Positions 12,346-26,271 are shown, numbered from the stretch's first letter. The stretch is 64,000 nt of DNA from Niebla homalea (GCA_019925105.1 JAHGAU010000011.1:1488001-1552000), one strand, 5' to 3'. The notes: generated by a model from the sequence alone, not told the origin. Program-made: numbers and translations.

Positions 12346-15300
12346 TATAGGTTTCTTATTATAATAATCCGTTATACCCTTCTTTTTTAAAGTGTATATA
12401 AATCGATTTTACCTTTAATTAGCCCTTTTAATATTTCCCTTCTTTTATATATTTATCTATAAGTTTTATATCTTTTATACTCCCTTTTTTTTTAGTTTCT
12501 TCTATAATAAAATACTGTTTTTAATATTATTATATTTTAAATTATATTATATTTATTTATATATATTTTAATTGTATATTTGCCGTTTATAATATCCTTT
12601 TAATCATTTAAATTATTATAAATATAAAAGTTAAAAAGGTATTAATATAATAATAGTTTGCTTTTATTCCCTTTATAATAAATTTATTCCTTTAATATTT
12701 CGTATTATTAATAAATGGTTCTTATTTTTTAACGCCATTTATATATATATTTATTTACTTTTTTTATAGTTTTATTTTTAGATTTTATTTAATAATAATA
12801 AATAAATTTATTAAGACTTAATTTTCTTAAAGGCAATCTCCCGGTTTTATTATTCTGATTTATTAATAACGGTAACTTTAATACTTTATGTTTATTTATC
12901 TTAAGGCTCGGGCTGCTTATATTTATATTTTCCTTAAGTATAATATGCTTAATTTATATAAGGGTATAACGTATTTTATTCTGCTCGTTAAAAGATTATA
13001 AATACCGCTTTTTATAAAAATAAGACCTTATAACCGATTGATCTTTATTTTACTCCATTATTTATATACTTCTAATATTTTTTTTAATCTTATTATTATT
13101 AAGTATGTCTTAAGTAAGTTTATTACGTAACTTTAAATACGTCTTAAGAAGGCTTAATTATTTAAATAAACTTTATTTAAATTCTTATTTTATAAATCCC
13201 GATATCTCTTTTTATTAACGTATTTAAAATAATACTATATATAGTTATTTAATTCGTACTCGTTTATTAATATTTTTTTATCGGTTTATTATATTGGTTT
13301 TAAAAAAGTAATTAAGGGGTAATAGTTTATTATAGTTATTATTACTTATATGTTATTATTTAAAAAGGCAAAAAAAAGAAGAAAAATAATAAATAGGTCG
13401 TTTATTAGTCTTTAGATAGTTTTTTAACCTTTATATAAACTCCTTTAATGCTTAATACTATACTTAACGATATTTATTGAAAATGTACTTTTTATTATAA
13501 TTTTTAATATTGCTTTTATCTGCTTATATGCTTTTTTTTTAGTTAATTAATATACTAAGTACCCTTAAAGCCGTATTTACTTATAAATAAAACGTATTTT
13601 TATATTCTTTTAACAATTTACGTACGATCGTTTTAATATAGGTATTTCTAAAAACATATTAAAAAAGGTTCTTTCTAAACGTAACAATATTACTTATTAT
13701 CTTTATTAAGTTTTATTTTAACTAGTTCCGTTAACAAATAAAATATTAAAAATAATATTTAATTATTTACTTGCTTAATAATCGTACCGCGTAACCGTTT
13801 ACTTCGTCCTTTTCGTTTATTTACCTTTTTTTTAATTTCTTTAAATTCTTTTATTTCTTTAACTTTTTTAATCTTTAATTCCTTTTATACTTTAATTAGT
13901 TTATCCTGAATTTAACTTAATTTTATACTTAATTATTAATTATCCTTTTAAGAGTATATATAAATTTATAACCTTAATATCGGTTATTTATTTATATTTA
14001 TATTAAATTTTTATAGTTTTTTCGGAATTTTTAATTTAAATTATATTAATTAAAATTACCCCTATTATATCCCTATATTTTAAAAAACGTACTTTAATTG
14101 TTAATTTCGCTAAATTAAATAGATATATTTGTATTATTATTAAGGTTTATTTAAATATTAATTAAATAATTTATTTAAAACTATATCCGTCGGTCCCTTA
14201 TAACCTTAACCTATTTTAACTTTCCTACTTTTAAAAGCTTCTTACGGTACATATTTAGGTTTACGCCTTTTATATATGTAGAAATGCTTAGGCGTATACC
14301 TAATATTAATAAATTAATGGCGATCGTTATTTTACCTTTATTAATTACCGTTATATTAAGTGGTTTATTTAATAATATATATTTAAACTATATTTTCAGG
14401 TATAAACTTAATAATTATAGTTTCCATCCAGGTATATATAAATTAATTCGCTTTTAATTAATTATTATTAATTCCTTTTTATAGACTTTTAATATAAAGA
14501 CTTAATTTAAATAAATATTTTTCTTTAATATATTATATACCCTTTTAATCTTAATACTAATCGTAAGTTTAATACAGGAGGTTATACGTATTTTATAGTT
14601 AATTATAGTCTATAATTAATTTAATAATTTTAATTTTAATAGGTACTTTTTCCTTCGTCATTTATATTTAATATTTAACTATTATTACTATAGCTTATTT
14701 TTAGTCCTTAATTATTTCGTTTTATTACTTAATTACTTTAGTAATCTCGGTTATTCCGTTTATTTCCTTTATTTTCCGCTTAATTAATCTAGCCGTTTAT
14801 ATCGCTTTCTTCTTGCCCGTTTATTTAATTAACCCTTTTAATTTAAGCGCGTTAATTATTTCCGCGTTAATTTAACTTTACCGGTATCGCCGGCTTATTT
14901 TAATTATATGAGTTTAATGAACGTAAGAAAGCCCGTATAAAATATAGCTTGTCCTTTTTAAAAATTAATATTTTAACGGAGTTACGTAAATAATCGCTTA
15001 AGAAAAATAATATTATTTATTCAACTTAAATTTAATTAAGGATAGTTTTAACTTAAGTTTTAATAATCCCGATTTTAATAAGTTATTTTCTTTTTATATA
15101 TAAAATAATTATTAACCGGTTCCTTATTTAAACGATTTATTTATTTAAGTTCCTTCGTTAATTCTCCCTTTTTTTTAGGTCCGTTATTTATACTATACGC
15201 GCATAGTAGCTTTTACCTATATCTCTATAAGTATTTCTCCTTAATAAGCTTTTCCCTTTATTTTATCCTTATATATATAATAGCCTTTAAAGTCTTTAAC

Positions 15301-16240
15301 TTAAATACGACTCTTTAACCGTTTTCGTTTAAAGTTATTTCCGTAAATAGTATAATTATACTTTAAGGAGAAATTTATGTCCCTTTTTAACTTTATATTA
15401 CCGACCTTAATAAACCTTATATTCCGGATTATTCTTAAACTTATTATACTTAATTTATATTGTTTGGCTTTAATTCCGGACTATAGTTATTATAAGTATT
15501 ATTATGGTTTTAATTTTAATATATACTTTACCGATAAGGTATATATATAGCCATCCGTAAATTAAAGTTTAAGTTGGTTTTTAAATTATTTTATTAGTTT
15601 TCTCAGTCGCGTTACCGGGCTTACTCGTCGGGTCGCCTCCTTAATAACGGGTTATTTTCGTTTTAGGTTATATCCTTATATATATACCGGTTTTCCTGCT
15701 CCGTTTCCGCCTTTATTCTTAAGGTAGGATAATTAATACGGTTTTATGCTCCGTAATTACCGTAATAAAGGATAATTTTAAATATATTTTCTTATCTTAA
15801 GGGTATATTTAAAGTTTCGGTTACCCGCGGTTTAAAATAATTTTTATATTTATATTAACGATATATTTTATTTATATTCTTAACGTAATATTTATAATAA
15901 GTTTAATATTTAAATTTATAAATCCGTAAAAAAAACGTCCTTTTAAATAGATTTTTTAATATATAACCTTAATGCTTAATTATGCTTTTACTTATATATT
16001 ACTTTTAATGCGTTTTCTTTTTCTTTTTAAGGAAATATTTTTAATTATAAATAATTATAACTTCTTATAATTTTATTATTTTATAATTTATAATATAATA
16101 AATAAAAGACTATAAATAAAAGGCTAAAAGCTTAACGTTCCCTTATTTATACTTATTTTTTCCTGATCTTTATTATATTTTTATTTCTTTTCTTTTTAGT
16201 TTTTTATTTTTAACTATATTTATTAAGGTAACTATATATA

Positions 16241-16273
<33 letters not shown>

Positions 16274-18149
16274 TTTTTAAATCCGTATTTCCTTAGGATT
16301 TTTAATATTTAAATTATAAAAGTAAATAAAATAAAAATATAAAAGAAACGGCATCGTATTATTTATATATATTTCCTCCCTTTAAATTATATTATTTATA
16401 ATTATCGTAGTTTTTAAAGGATAAAAGCGTTCTTTATTTATACTTACCGGATTTTAATTCTTTTTATTATTTTTAACTTTAGCTTATTAAAGGATTTAAG
16501 ATACCCGGTACGTAATAAAAATACTTTAAGATAATCCTTATAAAATAAATTAAGTATAAAAGTTTTATTTATCCTTTTTAATATATATAAAGCTTTATAC
16601 TTTCTTATAAAGCCTTTAATAATAAATAATCCGACTTAATAAGGCTTAAGTTTCTTAAAATTAAGGGTAAAATCCCGTTATATAATTAACTACCTTTTTT
16701 TTTAATAAGTTTTAACCTTATATTCCCTTATTATAACGTCTCTTTTATTAATCTTCTATTACGTTTAACTTCTTTTATAATTTTTCTTTAATACTTACCT
16801 GATTTATTATAAATTATTAAATAACTTTATATATTACTTTTTTTAAAAACGGTATTATTCTTTCTAAAATATATATTTTAACTTTTAATTTAATTACGTT
16901 TTATTTATATATTATATCCGGCTTAACCTTAAAAAGGATATTAATAAAAGCGTACCTTAAATATTTAATATATCTTAAGTTAATATTTAATATTATTAGT
17001 TTTCCCGTTTATACTTAATTATAATTTTATTAAGTTTACGTTTTTTTATTACGTTTTATTAAATTTAATTATTAAATTTTATTATATTTATTACTTTATA
17101 CGTTATATTTAATATAAAATTAAACTCGATATTATATAACCGGAGGAAGCTTTTTATTTTTTTATTTATAAATACCTTTCTGATATTTATATATATCGTA
17201 ACGGGTTTTAAGTAATAATTTATATATTTTTTTAACGTAACGATTATGTTTTTTATTTTAATTAACGCGGTATAAGATAATTATATAAATTATAAGAAAT
17301 AATCTATTATATTAAAGACATATTAAAAACCGCTTTATATTTATTTAAAAAAGCTAATACAGTCCGCCTTAAATAAATTAAAAAAGGCCTTTACTTTAAT
17401 TCGACTTAATAAAACCATATAGCTTCTATATACTTACTTTATATAAGTTAAGTACCCTCGTACGTATTTTATAATATCCTTTATTATATCCGATTATTAA
17501 TAACGATACCGTAGTTTTTTTAATATAATTTTTAATAAGAAATATTCCGTATTATTATAAATTTCTTTAAGTATTTATATTATTTTTTCCTTTATTAAAT
17601 ATATTATTTAACGCTTCTTATATCGGTAGAATAATTTATTAATAATTAAATTAAATTTATAATTTATAAATTATTTATTAAATTTAGCTTATTAAACCGT
17701 ATCTTTCTTTTTTAATTTTAATTTTATTTTAAGATAATTGATAATATTAATATATTAATCGTTATTTTTATAATAGAATAATTCCTTAAATTTTAATAAC
17801 TTCGTAAGCTCCTAATTAATTTATATATATTCTATTTCGTAATTATTATTTAATCTTATACTATATATCCGTATTAACTTATTATTAATTATCCTTTATA
17901 ATTATAATTCTTTTATATTTATTTTCTTTTTTTTTATTTACGTTTTTCCACGTTGGTTTTCCCTTTATGTTTTAATTTAATTAACCCTTTAATTATTATA
18001 TTGTAATTTATATATTATTATAAACGTTAATTTTATTTTTCCTTGCTTCCTTAAAGAATTCCTTTAATATAACGCGGTATCCCTTTTTATTATTCTTTTA
18101 AAATTATATTATATTATTTTATTCTTTTATATCTTAAAAGTTATTTTCT

Positions 18150-18330
18150 TTATTACCTTATTAAGTACGTAATCTAAATTATTAAATAATACCCTTAATA
18201 AACTATCCGCCGCTTTATTAATTTCTTTTTTAATATATTTAATTTTAATATATAGCCTTTTTAATTTACTTATTTACTTTATAAAAATATCCTTATAATA
18301 ATTTATATTTATAAATCCTATAAATAGCTT
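18150..18330 (-). pseudogene. RNase H-like relic of an LTR retrotransposon
   Basis: In one minus-strand frame this reads through KDIFIK, ISKLKRLYIKIKYI and KEINKAADSLLRVLF, with a TAA in the middle at a likely CAA or TGG codon. The pattern of a basic stretch followed by N-K-A-A-D-S-L matches the C-terminal signature of Gypsy RNase H (A-D-A-L-S-R). It is one of the few protein signals in the non-LINE RIPped DNA. Catalytic acidic residues upstream cannot be placed with confidence. A profile search with RIP-reversed sequence would decide between Gypsy and another retroelement class. Confidence 0.5.
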
Positions 18331-19252
18331 ATAATTTATATATATAAATAAAACTTCTTTTATATTTAATATATAAAAGAACTTCTCCTTAAACGTAATA
18401 ATAATTATTAATTTTCATTTATAAATATTATAGTTACGTTTTATTTTATTTATTATATATAAGTTATAAATAAATAAAACGGTATAACCGTTTTAAACTT
18501 AAATAATATAATATCCGGCTCCGTATTTTAAGGTATCGGTATATATATAAACCGGTATCTTTAAGTTTTATTTAAATAAAGTTCTAGCCTTTATTATTAT
18601 ATTTTATATAAGTTAAAATAATATATTTTTTAACTTTTTTTATTTTTATTTTATATTTCCGGTTAAATATATAAACGGGCGAATTATTTTTATAAAGCCC
18701 TTAATTTATTTTTTATTATATTAATAATATTTAATAATCCTTTAACGTTTTTTATATTTTAAAGTACGGGCTAATGAAGTATCTTTTTATATTTTTTAGG
18801 TTTAATTTATATACGTTTTTTTACCTTATAGTCTTTTTTAAGTATTTTAATTTTTACTATATTATTTTTAACTTATTAAATAATAACTTGAACTTTAATT
18901 ATAAAATTTAAAGAAAAAAGTAATTTCTTAAAAAAATTAATTGCTTTTCTTATATCCTATATACTTTAAAGATATGGTTTAAATAAAAGGTTAAATTAAT
19001 AAAATCATATTTTTTTTTTTTAAGAATAAAGAAAAATAATTCCGGGTTTAATTTAAGGATAACTTTTAATATAATATTTATAAGTTTAATAAAAATAAAT
19101 AAAAATATATACGTTCCTTAAGGTATCTTTATAAGTTATAATAACTTAATACTTAATACGTTAAAAATAAGATAATATTGGTTATTAAGGTATATTTTTA
19201 TTACTTAATATTTATATTTTATATTTACTTAAAAGAAAGTTTCATATAATAA

Positions 19253-19257
19253 AATTC
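19253..19257. repeat. 5-bp target duplication of the TRIM-like element (left)
   Basis: AATTC immediately before TGTCAGGG; repeated at 20295-20299. Confidence 0.75.
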
Positions 19258-19432
19258 TGTCAGGGTGATAACCACTCGGCCATCTCATGGACAAAAGTAG
19301 CTATCGGGGTAGGTAATAGCGCTTAGGGGTAAGCCGCTATTACCATATATGAGAAGGTAGTCTACCCGGGGATCACCCCAGGGGTAGGCCCTACCCCGGA
19401 GCCCTTGCTCCAGGGTAGGTACTGCCATAACA
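19258..19432. repeat. TRIM left LTR
   Basis: 175 bp, starting TGTCAGGGTGATAACC and ending CTGCCATAACA. It contains nested inverted repeats around CCCCAGGGGTAGG and GGAGCCCTTGCTCC. It pairs with 20118-20294; the last roughly 110 bp of the two repeats are nearly identical. Confidence 0.85.
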
Positions 19433-19447
19433 GTATCCCTCTCCTAT

Positions 19448-19465
19448 GGGCTCGTCCCCGAGCCC
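19448..19465. other. Perfect hairpin just inside the TRIM left LTR
   Basis: GGGCTCG, loop TCCC, CGAGCCC: a perfect 7-bp stem 15 nt after the 5' LTR. Its position is where an RNA packaging or dimerisation signal would lie in a TRIM transcript; that role is inference. Confidence 0.55.
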
Positions 19466-19836
19466 ACAGACTATAAACCACGCCTCCGGGGGAGTTACCC
19501 CCGGGCTGGAGGTCCTCTCAGAACCTGATTGGGTAGGTAAGTAAGTAAGGGTTGAGAGCTCCTTACCTAAGGGAGATCACCTCCGGTATGGGTCCGAACC
19601 TCCTAGGCCGGACCCGGATTCAGTAGATTCAGTGGCCCGCAGGCATAATCCAGGGGCTCAGTGACTTTGCAAGGGTATGGCCCGGGGTTCAGTGTCCTCG
19701 TCAGGAATAACCCGCATCTCTCATTGGGCAGGCCCGGGTGACCTTCAGTAGGTACCCGTACCCGCACCGTTCCTTATTGGGCAGGTAAAGGCCACGTCTT
19801 AGGGTGCCTTACCCACGGTCCCACGATTGGCCCGCG

Positions 19837-19932
19837 TAGTTTTAGGGCGTTTCAGCCCCCCGCATCGGTAGTTTTCGGGCATTCCGGCCCCCTTCGGTAG
19901 TTTTCGGGCATTCCGGCCCCCTCGGTAGTTTT
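19837..19932. repeat. Tandem repeat of about 30 bp in the TRIM interior
   Basis: Three units starting TAGTTTT: 19837-19868 (32 bp, most divergent), 19869-19897 (29 bp) and 19898-19925 (28 bp), then a partial TAGTTTT. The second and third units share TAGTTTTCGGGCATTCCGG. The two near-identical units suggest recent slippage. Confidence 0.8.
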
Positions 19933-20117
19933 CTGTACCTCGGACCTCGGCCCCCGGTACTATAGGGTAACGGGTCCTACCCGCCCCTATACTTACGCTT
20001 AATCTTACCTCCTAAGTTACTTAAAATAGGCGTCCTCGGATTCAAACTATAAACTTACCCCTTTAAACCCTTAGGGTTAACTCCGGGGTATACTACCCTG
20101 AAGTTACGCTATTATTC

Positions 20118-20294
20118 TATTAAGGTAATAACCACTCGGCTATCTTATAGATAAAAGTAGCTATCTGGGGTAGGTAATAGCGCTTAAGGGTAAGCCGCTA
20201 TTACCATATATGAGAAGGTAGTCTACCCGGGGATCACCCCCAGGGGTAGGCCCTACCCCGGAGCCCTTGCTCCAGGGTAGGTACTGCCATAACA
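20118..20294. repeat. TRIM right LTR, partly RIP-mutated
   Basis: 177 bp aligning with the left LTR. Its start, TATTAAGGTAATAACC, differs from TGTCAGGGTGATAACC only by G-to-A and C-to-T changes, so even the TG terminus has become TA. Later positions such as CTATCTTATAGAT against CCATCTCATGGAC show the same direction. The rest is nearly identical. Confidence 0.83.
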
Positions 20295-20497
20295 AATTCT
20301 TAATAAATTATATACTTTTTTTATTAATTCTATATAAGATACGGGTAATACTTTATATATAAAATATTAATTAAATATAAGTCGCGGTTTAATTTTATTT
20401 TCTTTTTTTATAAGTTTAAAAATACGTTTTATATACTTACTTACTTATTTATTTATATATATTTTTTATATATATTTAGTTTAATTCTTTATTATAT
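20295..20497 (-). mobile_element. Decayed retroelement, segment 2 (between TRIM and LINE D)
   Basis: About 200 bp of RIPped, T-rich sequence. The first 5 bp are the AATTC duplication of the TRIM and the interval ends at the AATCGTTTTAAGTT duplicated by LINE D, so it joins 12346-19257 on the left to 26291 on the right. No coding signal is visible. Confidence 0.5.
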
Positions 20498-20511
20498 AAT
20501 CGTTTTAAGTT
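20498..20511. repeat. Target-site duplication of LINE D (left)
   Basis: AATCGTTTTAAGTT, 14 bp, repeated exactly at 26277-26290. Confidence 0.88.
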
Positions 20512-23500
20512 TGATTGATTGATTGATTTATACTACGGATCTAGCTGAGCTAATTCCGGCGTTCCTTAATACTCGTTTATTTAGCCTTATTAATAACCGT
20601 AAAAAACCCGATATCTATAACGTTAAGAATAAAAACCGGTATTTACTTAGCTTTTATTTACGTTTTAAGGGTTAAGAATATTTACGGCCGTTTAAAAAGT
20701 AAGAATCTATTTATATGCCTTTTTTAAGAAAACTTATAATATTATAATTAAATTTACTTAAGGGTTACTTTTAAATTTATTATTCTTCCGTTACTTTACG
20801 GGTTTATTTAATATTAAAATTTTAAAATTCCGATTATATTATTAAATATCCTTACCGATATATATATTATTATTATCTTATTTATATAACTTTATTAACC
20901 GATATAATATCGTTTTTTATACCGCCTTAATATTTATAGCCTTTTTAGCCCTTTATTAAGTACAATTTTTCCCGCCGTTACTTTTTACCCCGGGTTAATA
21001 GCGAGGTTTCTTAATTAAATTTTCGACCACTTTTTCTATTTCCTTAATTAAGCTAAATTATAATAATAAGCCTGTAATTATTATAAATTTAACGGCCGTT
21101 TTAATACCCTTTTTATTAATAAATATTTAATAATAATCGTTAATTTTTACTTTTTTAATTAATCTTAATTTAAGCTCCTTAAATAATAAATAGGAGATTA
21201 ATATATATATAGCATTTTATTTTCGTTATTTATATTTATAATTAACGTTAATCTGGTTATTAATATATATAATAAAAAGGAAATAAATTAAATCGTTCTT
21301 ATTTATCCGGAATTAAATTATTAACGTATTATCGTTTTTCCTTATAATCTTATAATACCAAAGATACTTATTAATAACCTTATCGTTATTTAACGTTAAA
21401 TACCGTTACCCTTAAAGGATTAATTCTTTATATTTACGTTAACGTTTTATCTACTTTTTTATAGTTTATAAGGTAATTACCGTTAACTTTACCCTCGCGG
21501 CTTTTTTTCTTTTTTACCGTTTTTATTTTAAGTAAAAATTTATATACTCCTATGTTAACTTTTTAAACGTAAGTTAAATCGACCTTTTTTTTGGTTTATT
21601 CTAGTTTAACTTCCGTAAAAAGGATAGATATTACCTTTTATGTTTTCTTATTTAAGGCTTTTTATAATTTTAATAAATACGTTTATTTCTTATTAACGTA
21701 ATTAAGTTCGTATTTTTTTTAAACTTTACTTAAGCGATTATTTAATTTAAGGCTAGCTTTATTAATAATATAAAGATTTTGGATTTTAATATTAGGATAA
21801 AAGTCACTTTATATACTTTATTTATTATTTTTAAGTATTGATTTTAAACTTTCTATAATTATTAAATAGGCTTTTTTTTATGTTTAAATATACCTTTAAG
21901 TATATATTAAATAGCTATTACGTATGTTATTATAAGCTTTATAATTATTTAATAAATGGTTTTAACCTTCTATAAGGTAACTTTTTACGTCAACGCCGTA
22001 AAGTAAATAAGGCTTCTTTTTTATAAAACTATTTTTTTCTAGACCTTTTTTATATGGTTTTTTTAATCCAATTTCTTATTAATTTATAAGCCGAATACCC
22101 TAATATTGGCTTTTAATTTTACCGTTATACTATTTAAGTTTATTATAGCTATTATATTATATAACTTTAAGCTTTTTATTATATAAATAAACTTATATTT
22201 ATATAAAGTAAATTAAGCTTTATATATCTTTATTTATTATAAGTAGACTTTATAAGCTTATTTTAGCTTTAAATAATTTATATAAGTAAACGTATTATAA
22301 GTTAAGAGGTAAATATCATTAATAAAACCCTTTATTTAAATTTTTTATTTTAACTTTATTAAGTCTTTAATAAGTAAATTATTAAAGAATAAAAATAAGA
22401 CTAGGGAAATAAGTAACCTTTAAGGAATCTTTATTATTACGGGCTTTATCGTATTTATTTTTTATCTTAAATTAATTAACGTCGCTTAATTACTTAAGAA
22501 ACTTTCTATTTAATTTATAAGGAAAAATAGGATCCTTTTTTTCCGTAAATTATATAGTAACCTTTAATAATTTACCTTATTAAACGCCTTTATAATATTT
22601 AAAAAAAAGACTTATAACATATTTCTTTTTATAACTTTATATTATATATACGTTATTAATTAAGCCTTTAAGAGCCGTTTCCGTTAACCGTCTTTTTCTT
22701 ACTTTTATTTATTGGTTAAGGAGTAGCTTATACTTTTTTATATAGTTATTTAAGATCTTTATAATTATTATCTTTAAAGTTTTCCTTAACGTATAAAGGA
22801 ATATTATAAGTTTATATAACTTTACCTTTAAGTAATTTAACTTAATTAACTTTTTAAGGATAATCGTTTTAATTTCCTTAAATTTATAAGGGTAATATCC
22901 TATATTAAAATAAGCTTAAAATAAATAAGTAAAGACCTTTCTGAATAATAACGTTATTATAAATAAGAACTTATTTAATATACCGTTAAGTTTAAGGGCT
23001 TTATCCTTTTTTAATTTATTAATCGTTTTAATTATTATCTTTTAAGTTATTATTTTACTTATTATTATTAATTTAGGATATACCGTACCGTTAATATTTA
23101 TTAAATTAACTTCCGGTAACGGGGGAAAAAACGCCTTTTTAAAAGCCTTAATCTTACCGTTAAAAATATTTATTATTATATTATTTAATCTTTTTAAAGG
23201 TAAAAACTTAAAGATAAATTTAAGTTTTTCACTTTGTTTTTTACCGTATTTTATTAACTTCTAAATATTACGAAAGGAAACCACTAAGTTATATATTATA
23301 GCCCGGAAATATATTTATTTAACCTTCCGGATAATTCTCTCCTTTTCTTCTTAAGCTTCCTTTAATTATTAAAGTATTTCCCGGTTTTTATACTTAATAG
23401 TTTACTTTATAAGCGTTTTTATTTTTATAATTGTTTTTATATACTTTTTATTTTAATAAGTTTTAACTCTTTAAGACGGCTTTATTATTAAGATTATAAC

Positions 23501-26271
23501 GTTAATTACTTTATTTAAAGCCTTTATTACCCGCTTTATAAAACGGTCGATTTATTCCTTATTATTAAGTTAAGGACGTTCTGTTAATTAGGATATTATT
23601 TTTACTATTTTTATTAATACTTCGGCTTTTTTAACCGCTTTTTATATTTATTTAAACGGTAAAAGCGGAATCGTATTAATAAATTAATTTAAGGTTATTT
23701 ATATTAAGACGTAATTTAAATTATATTTTAAATCCTTTTTAAGGTTTATATATTATAATTAAGTTAATAATATTTTCTAAGTTAAATATTAAATTAATTA
23801 TAATCTTAAGTTTATAGCTTTTTTATATAATAGCCTTTTTTAACGTTAATAACGTAAAATTAAATTATATAATAATTATTAATAGCTCCTTAAATTTAAT
23901 ATAATTAATTATATAACCATCCTTATTCTATTAAATATAATGAAGATTAAAATCCCTTATTAAAAGGTACTTATTAAGTATAGCTATAATATCCTTAAAT
24001 AATAAGATTATAAAGGGTCCCTTTTTATTGGCCGATAACGGATTATACGTATTATAAATATTTAAAGTACCCTTAATATCCCTTTCTTATATAATCCGGA
24101 ATATATATAAGTTCCCTCCGTAATAAATAACGTCTTAATTATTTATATTTAATTTTTTATTAATAAAAAGTATATCCGTATTATTTTATTAGTTTTAAAG
24201 GTTAAGTAAAGTCATCTTCCGGGTTAATTAAAAAATAAATATACGGATTATATAATAATTCCTATATTATTATAATATTAATATCCTTTATTTCTTTAAA
24301 TTTAAATATTAATATTACGGCTTTAATTATTTCTTTACGTACGTTATATTATATTACCTTTAAAAATATAAATATATTAAATATTAATATCCATTAAACT
24401 CTTTTTATTAATTTTTATTTATATAAACGGTTTCTTTTTAAGGTTAAATATTATTTATTTTAATCTTTTTATTATAATAATAATCCCGGTTAAATGGCCG
24501 ATTTTAAAGGTTAATATTATTATAAGCTTCCTCTTTTTTATATTATCGGTTATTATATTTTACCTTTCCCCGTTTAATAAACTCCGTTTATATCTTAGGA
24601 TTATTTTTAATTATTTTATTAATTTAAATTTATATAAGTTATAACGTTAAATTTTAATTATTATCTTAATTTTTTTACGTTAAGTCTTCTTTGCTTTTAT
24701 TATATACCGTAAGTTTTACGTTAAATAGCTATTATTACCGTACGCCGCGTATTTTAGCACGTTTTTCATTAAGCTTTTTATTATTAAGTTAATATATTTA
24801 TATATATTATGTTTTTTAATATATATTACGTATTTTATATTATTAGGGTACTTTATAATAATATATCCATACCCTTAATATTTAAAGTATTAATAAATAT
24901 CCGTTACCCGGTTTTAAAGTCTTATTAACTTAAGGGACTTACCCTTTATTACCCCTTTATTGAAAATATCATTATATATCCTTATTAATATTACGCTTAA
25001 AATAATTATAAAGTATCTTTTTATATAACCAAAAACGTTTAGCCTTTTTACCATAATAAAAAGGCTATAATTAATAATCTTTAACTTAAAGTAAAAAACC
25101 ATATTCTTTTTCTTTATCCGCCTTAAAATAACTTCCCTTTCCTTCCTTATAAACTTTATTAAATATATCCTATTTATTACGATAGCGAAAAATTACTTTA
25201 ATATTTTTATTATTTTATACCTTTTTTTACCGGTTTATCCCTTTAATTTCTTTAACTTTTTTTCGTTTTTAATAAAGTTATATTAAGGAAGATATTTTTA
25301 CTTTATAGTTTATATACCGTAATAATCTGTTTTATTAATAACTTTTTTATTATTTTAAACGTTTTTATTAATTATAACGGATTTATTTTTACCGTTATAC
25401 TCTTTTCCTTTTCGCTTAATAATTATATAGTTATTATTTTCACTTTTTTTAACGCCGCTATTTTCTCTTTTACCTTTATTTCCTTTATTATTAATGTTAA
25501 TACCGCTTTTATAATTTTTATTATTTAACTTATCCCCGCTTTTTTCCTTAAAGCTTCCTTTATCGTTCCTTTACTTTATATATATCCTTTTTATCTCTTT
25601 TTACTTCCGTTTACCGGCGTTTTTATTATTGTTTTTTAAGCTCCGTATAGTTTTTTTAACTCCTTTAAATTTCTCCCCGCTTTTACGTAAAAGTTTTTTA
25701 CCTTCCGTAGCCCGATTTATAATATCGGCCAGGTCTTTAACGTAATATGCTTTTATATAATTATAAAAAGGCTTTTTAACGCCCTTATTACTTTTTCCTT
25801 TTTTATTTTTTCCTTATATATTTAATAATTACCTTTTTTTATAGTTTATTCTTATTTATTTAATATCTCTTTATTTTTACTTAATTCTCTCCCAATTTAT
25901 ATATACTTAATAAGGCCTTTTATGCCTCCGTTTACCCCTTATCCGTCCCCGTATACCGTCTTTATCCCCTCCGCCCTTTATTTATTACCCTTTATAATAA
26001 TATTTTTACGCGTTATATATATTTTTTTACGCGTATTTTATTAATTATAGATTCTTTATTTAATTTAAGGCCTTTTTATCTCGTATTTATCGCGTTATTC
26101 ATACGATTTATTACCGTTCCTATTAACCTGGGCCGTTTACCCTTCCTCCCTTTCTACCTTTATTATTATTCCGCTTCCGCCTATTATATTTAAAATACTA
26201 TCCTTACTATCACTTAAGTTATATACGCGTGCATCGTTTCTGACCTCTGGGGTCCCGTTGTTCATCGCCAT
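20512..26271 (-). mobile_element. LINE copy D, full length
   Basis: A complete minus-strand element of 5.76 kb with an exact 14-bp target duplication. The 3' tail is TGATTGATTGATTGA at the left; the 5' ATG (reverse complement of CAT) ends at 26271. Five extra bases (26272-26276) separate it from the right duplication. From the ATG to the first zinc-knuckle codon (24889) is 1382 nt. Both ORFs are destroyed by RIP. The first about 45 bp at the 5' end and the last 60-70 bp at the 3' end keep CpA and GC. It is the best-delimited copy and is nearly collinear with G. Confidence 0.95.

Larger units (their letters stand above)
12346..19257 (-). mobile_element. Decayed minus-strand retroelement, probably Ty3/Gypsy-like, segment 1
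   Basis: Nearly 7 kb of heavily RIPped DNA, pyrimidine-rich on the plus strand, unrelated to the LINE. The clearest coding relic is on the minus strand at 18193-18228, translating to KEINKAADSLLR, which resembles the end of a Gypsy RNase H domain (P-G-K-x-N-x-x-A-D-A-L-S-R). Upstream in the same frame is a tract compatible with the rest of RNase H. On this strand the integrase and 3' LTR would lie toward 12346 and RT and gag toward higher coordinates. I could not recognise integrase or LTR pairs. A T tract of 31 nt with one C is at 16241-16271. The assignment to Gypsy is an inference from one motif. Confidence 0.5.
19258..20294. mobile_element. TRIM-like non-autonomous LTR element, 1037 bp
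   Basis: A GC-rich island with terminal direct repeats: the left LTR is 19258-19432 (175 bp, TGTCAGGG...CATAACA) and the right LTR is 20118-20294 (177 bp, same 3' end). AATTC flanks both sides. The 685-bp interior has no long reading frame, no gag or pol motif, and contains hairpins and a short tandem repeat. Size and structure fit a terminal-repeat retrotransposon in miniature. It sits inside the decayed Gypsy-like interval. The 5' LTR and left interior are rich in CpA, whereas the right interior and the start of the 3' LTR show C-to-T and G-to-A changes, so RIP has begun. A primer-binding site and polypurine tract could not be identified. The autonomous partner is not in the window. Confidence 0.82.

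Noticed and set aside
20512..20530. TGATTGATTGATT arrays as CRISPR-like or microsatellite loci
   Set aside because: They recur only at LINE and SINE 3' ends next to target duplications, so they are retrotransposon tails.
24914..25102. 62-codon open frame on the minus strand
   Set aside because: It is a stop-free fragment of the ORF1 relic of LINE D in the sense direction, not a separate gene; it is interrupted in the other copies.
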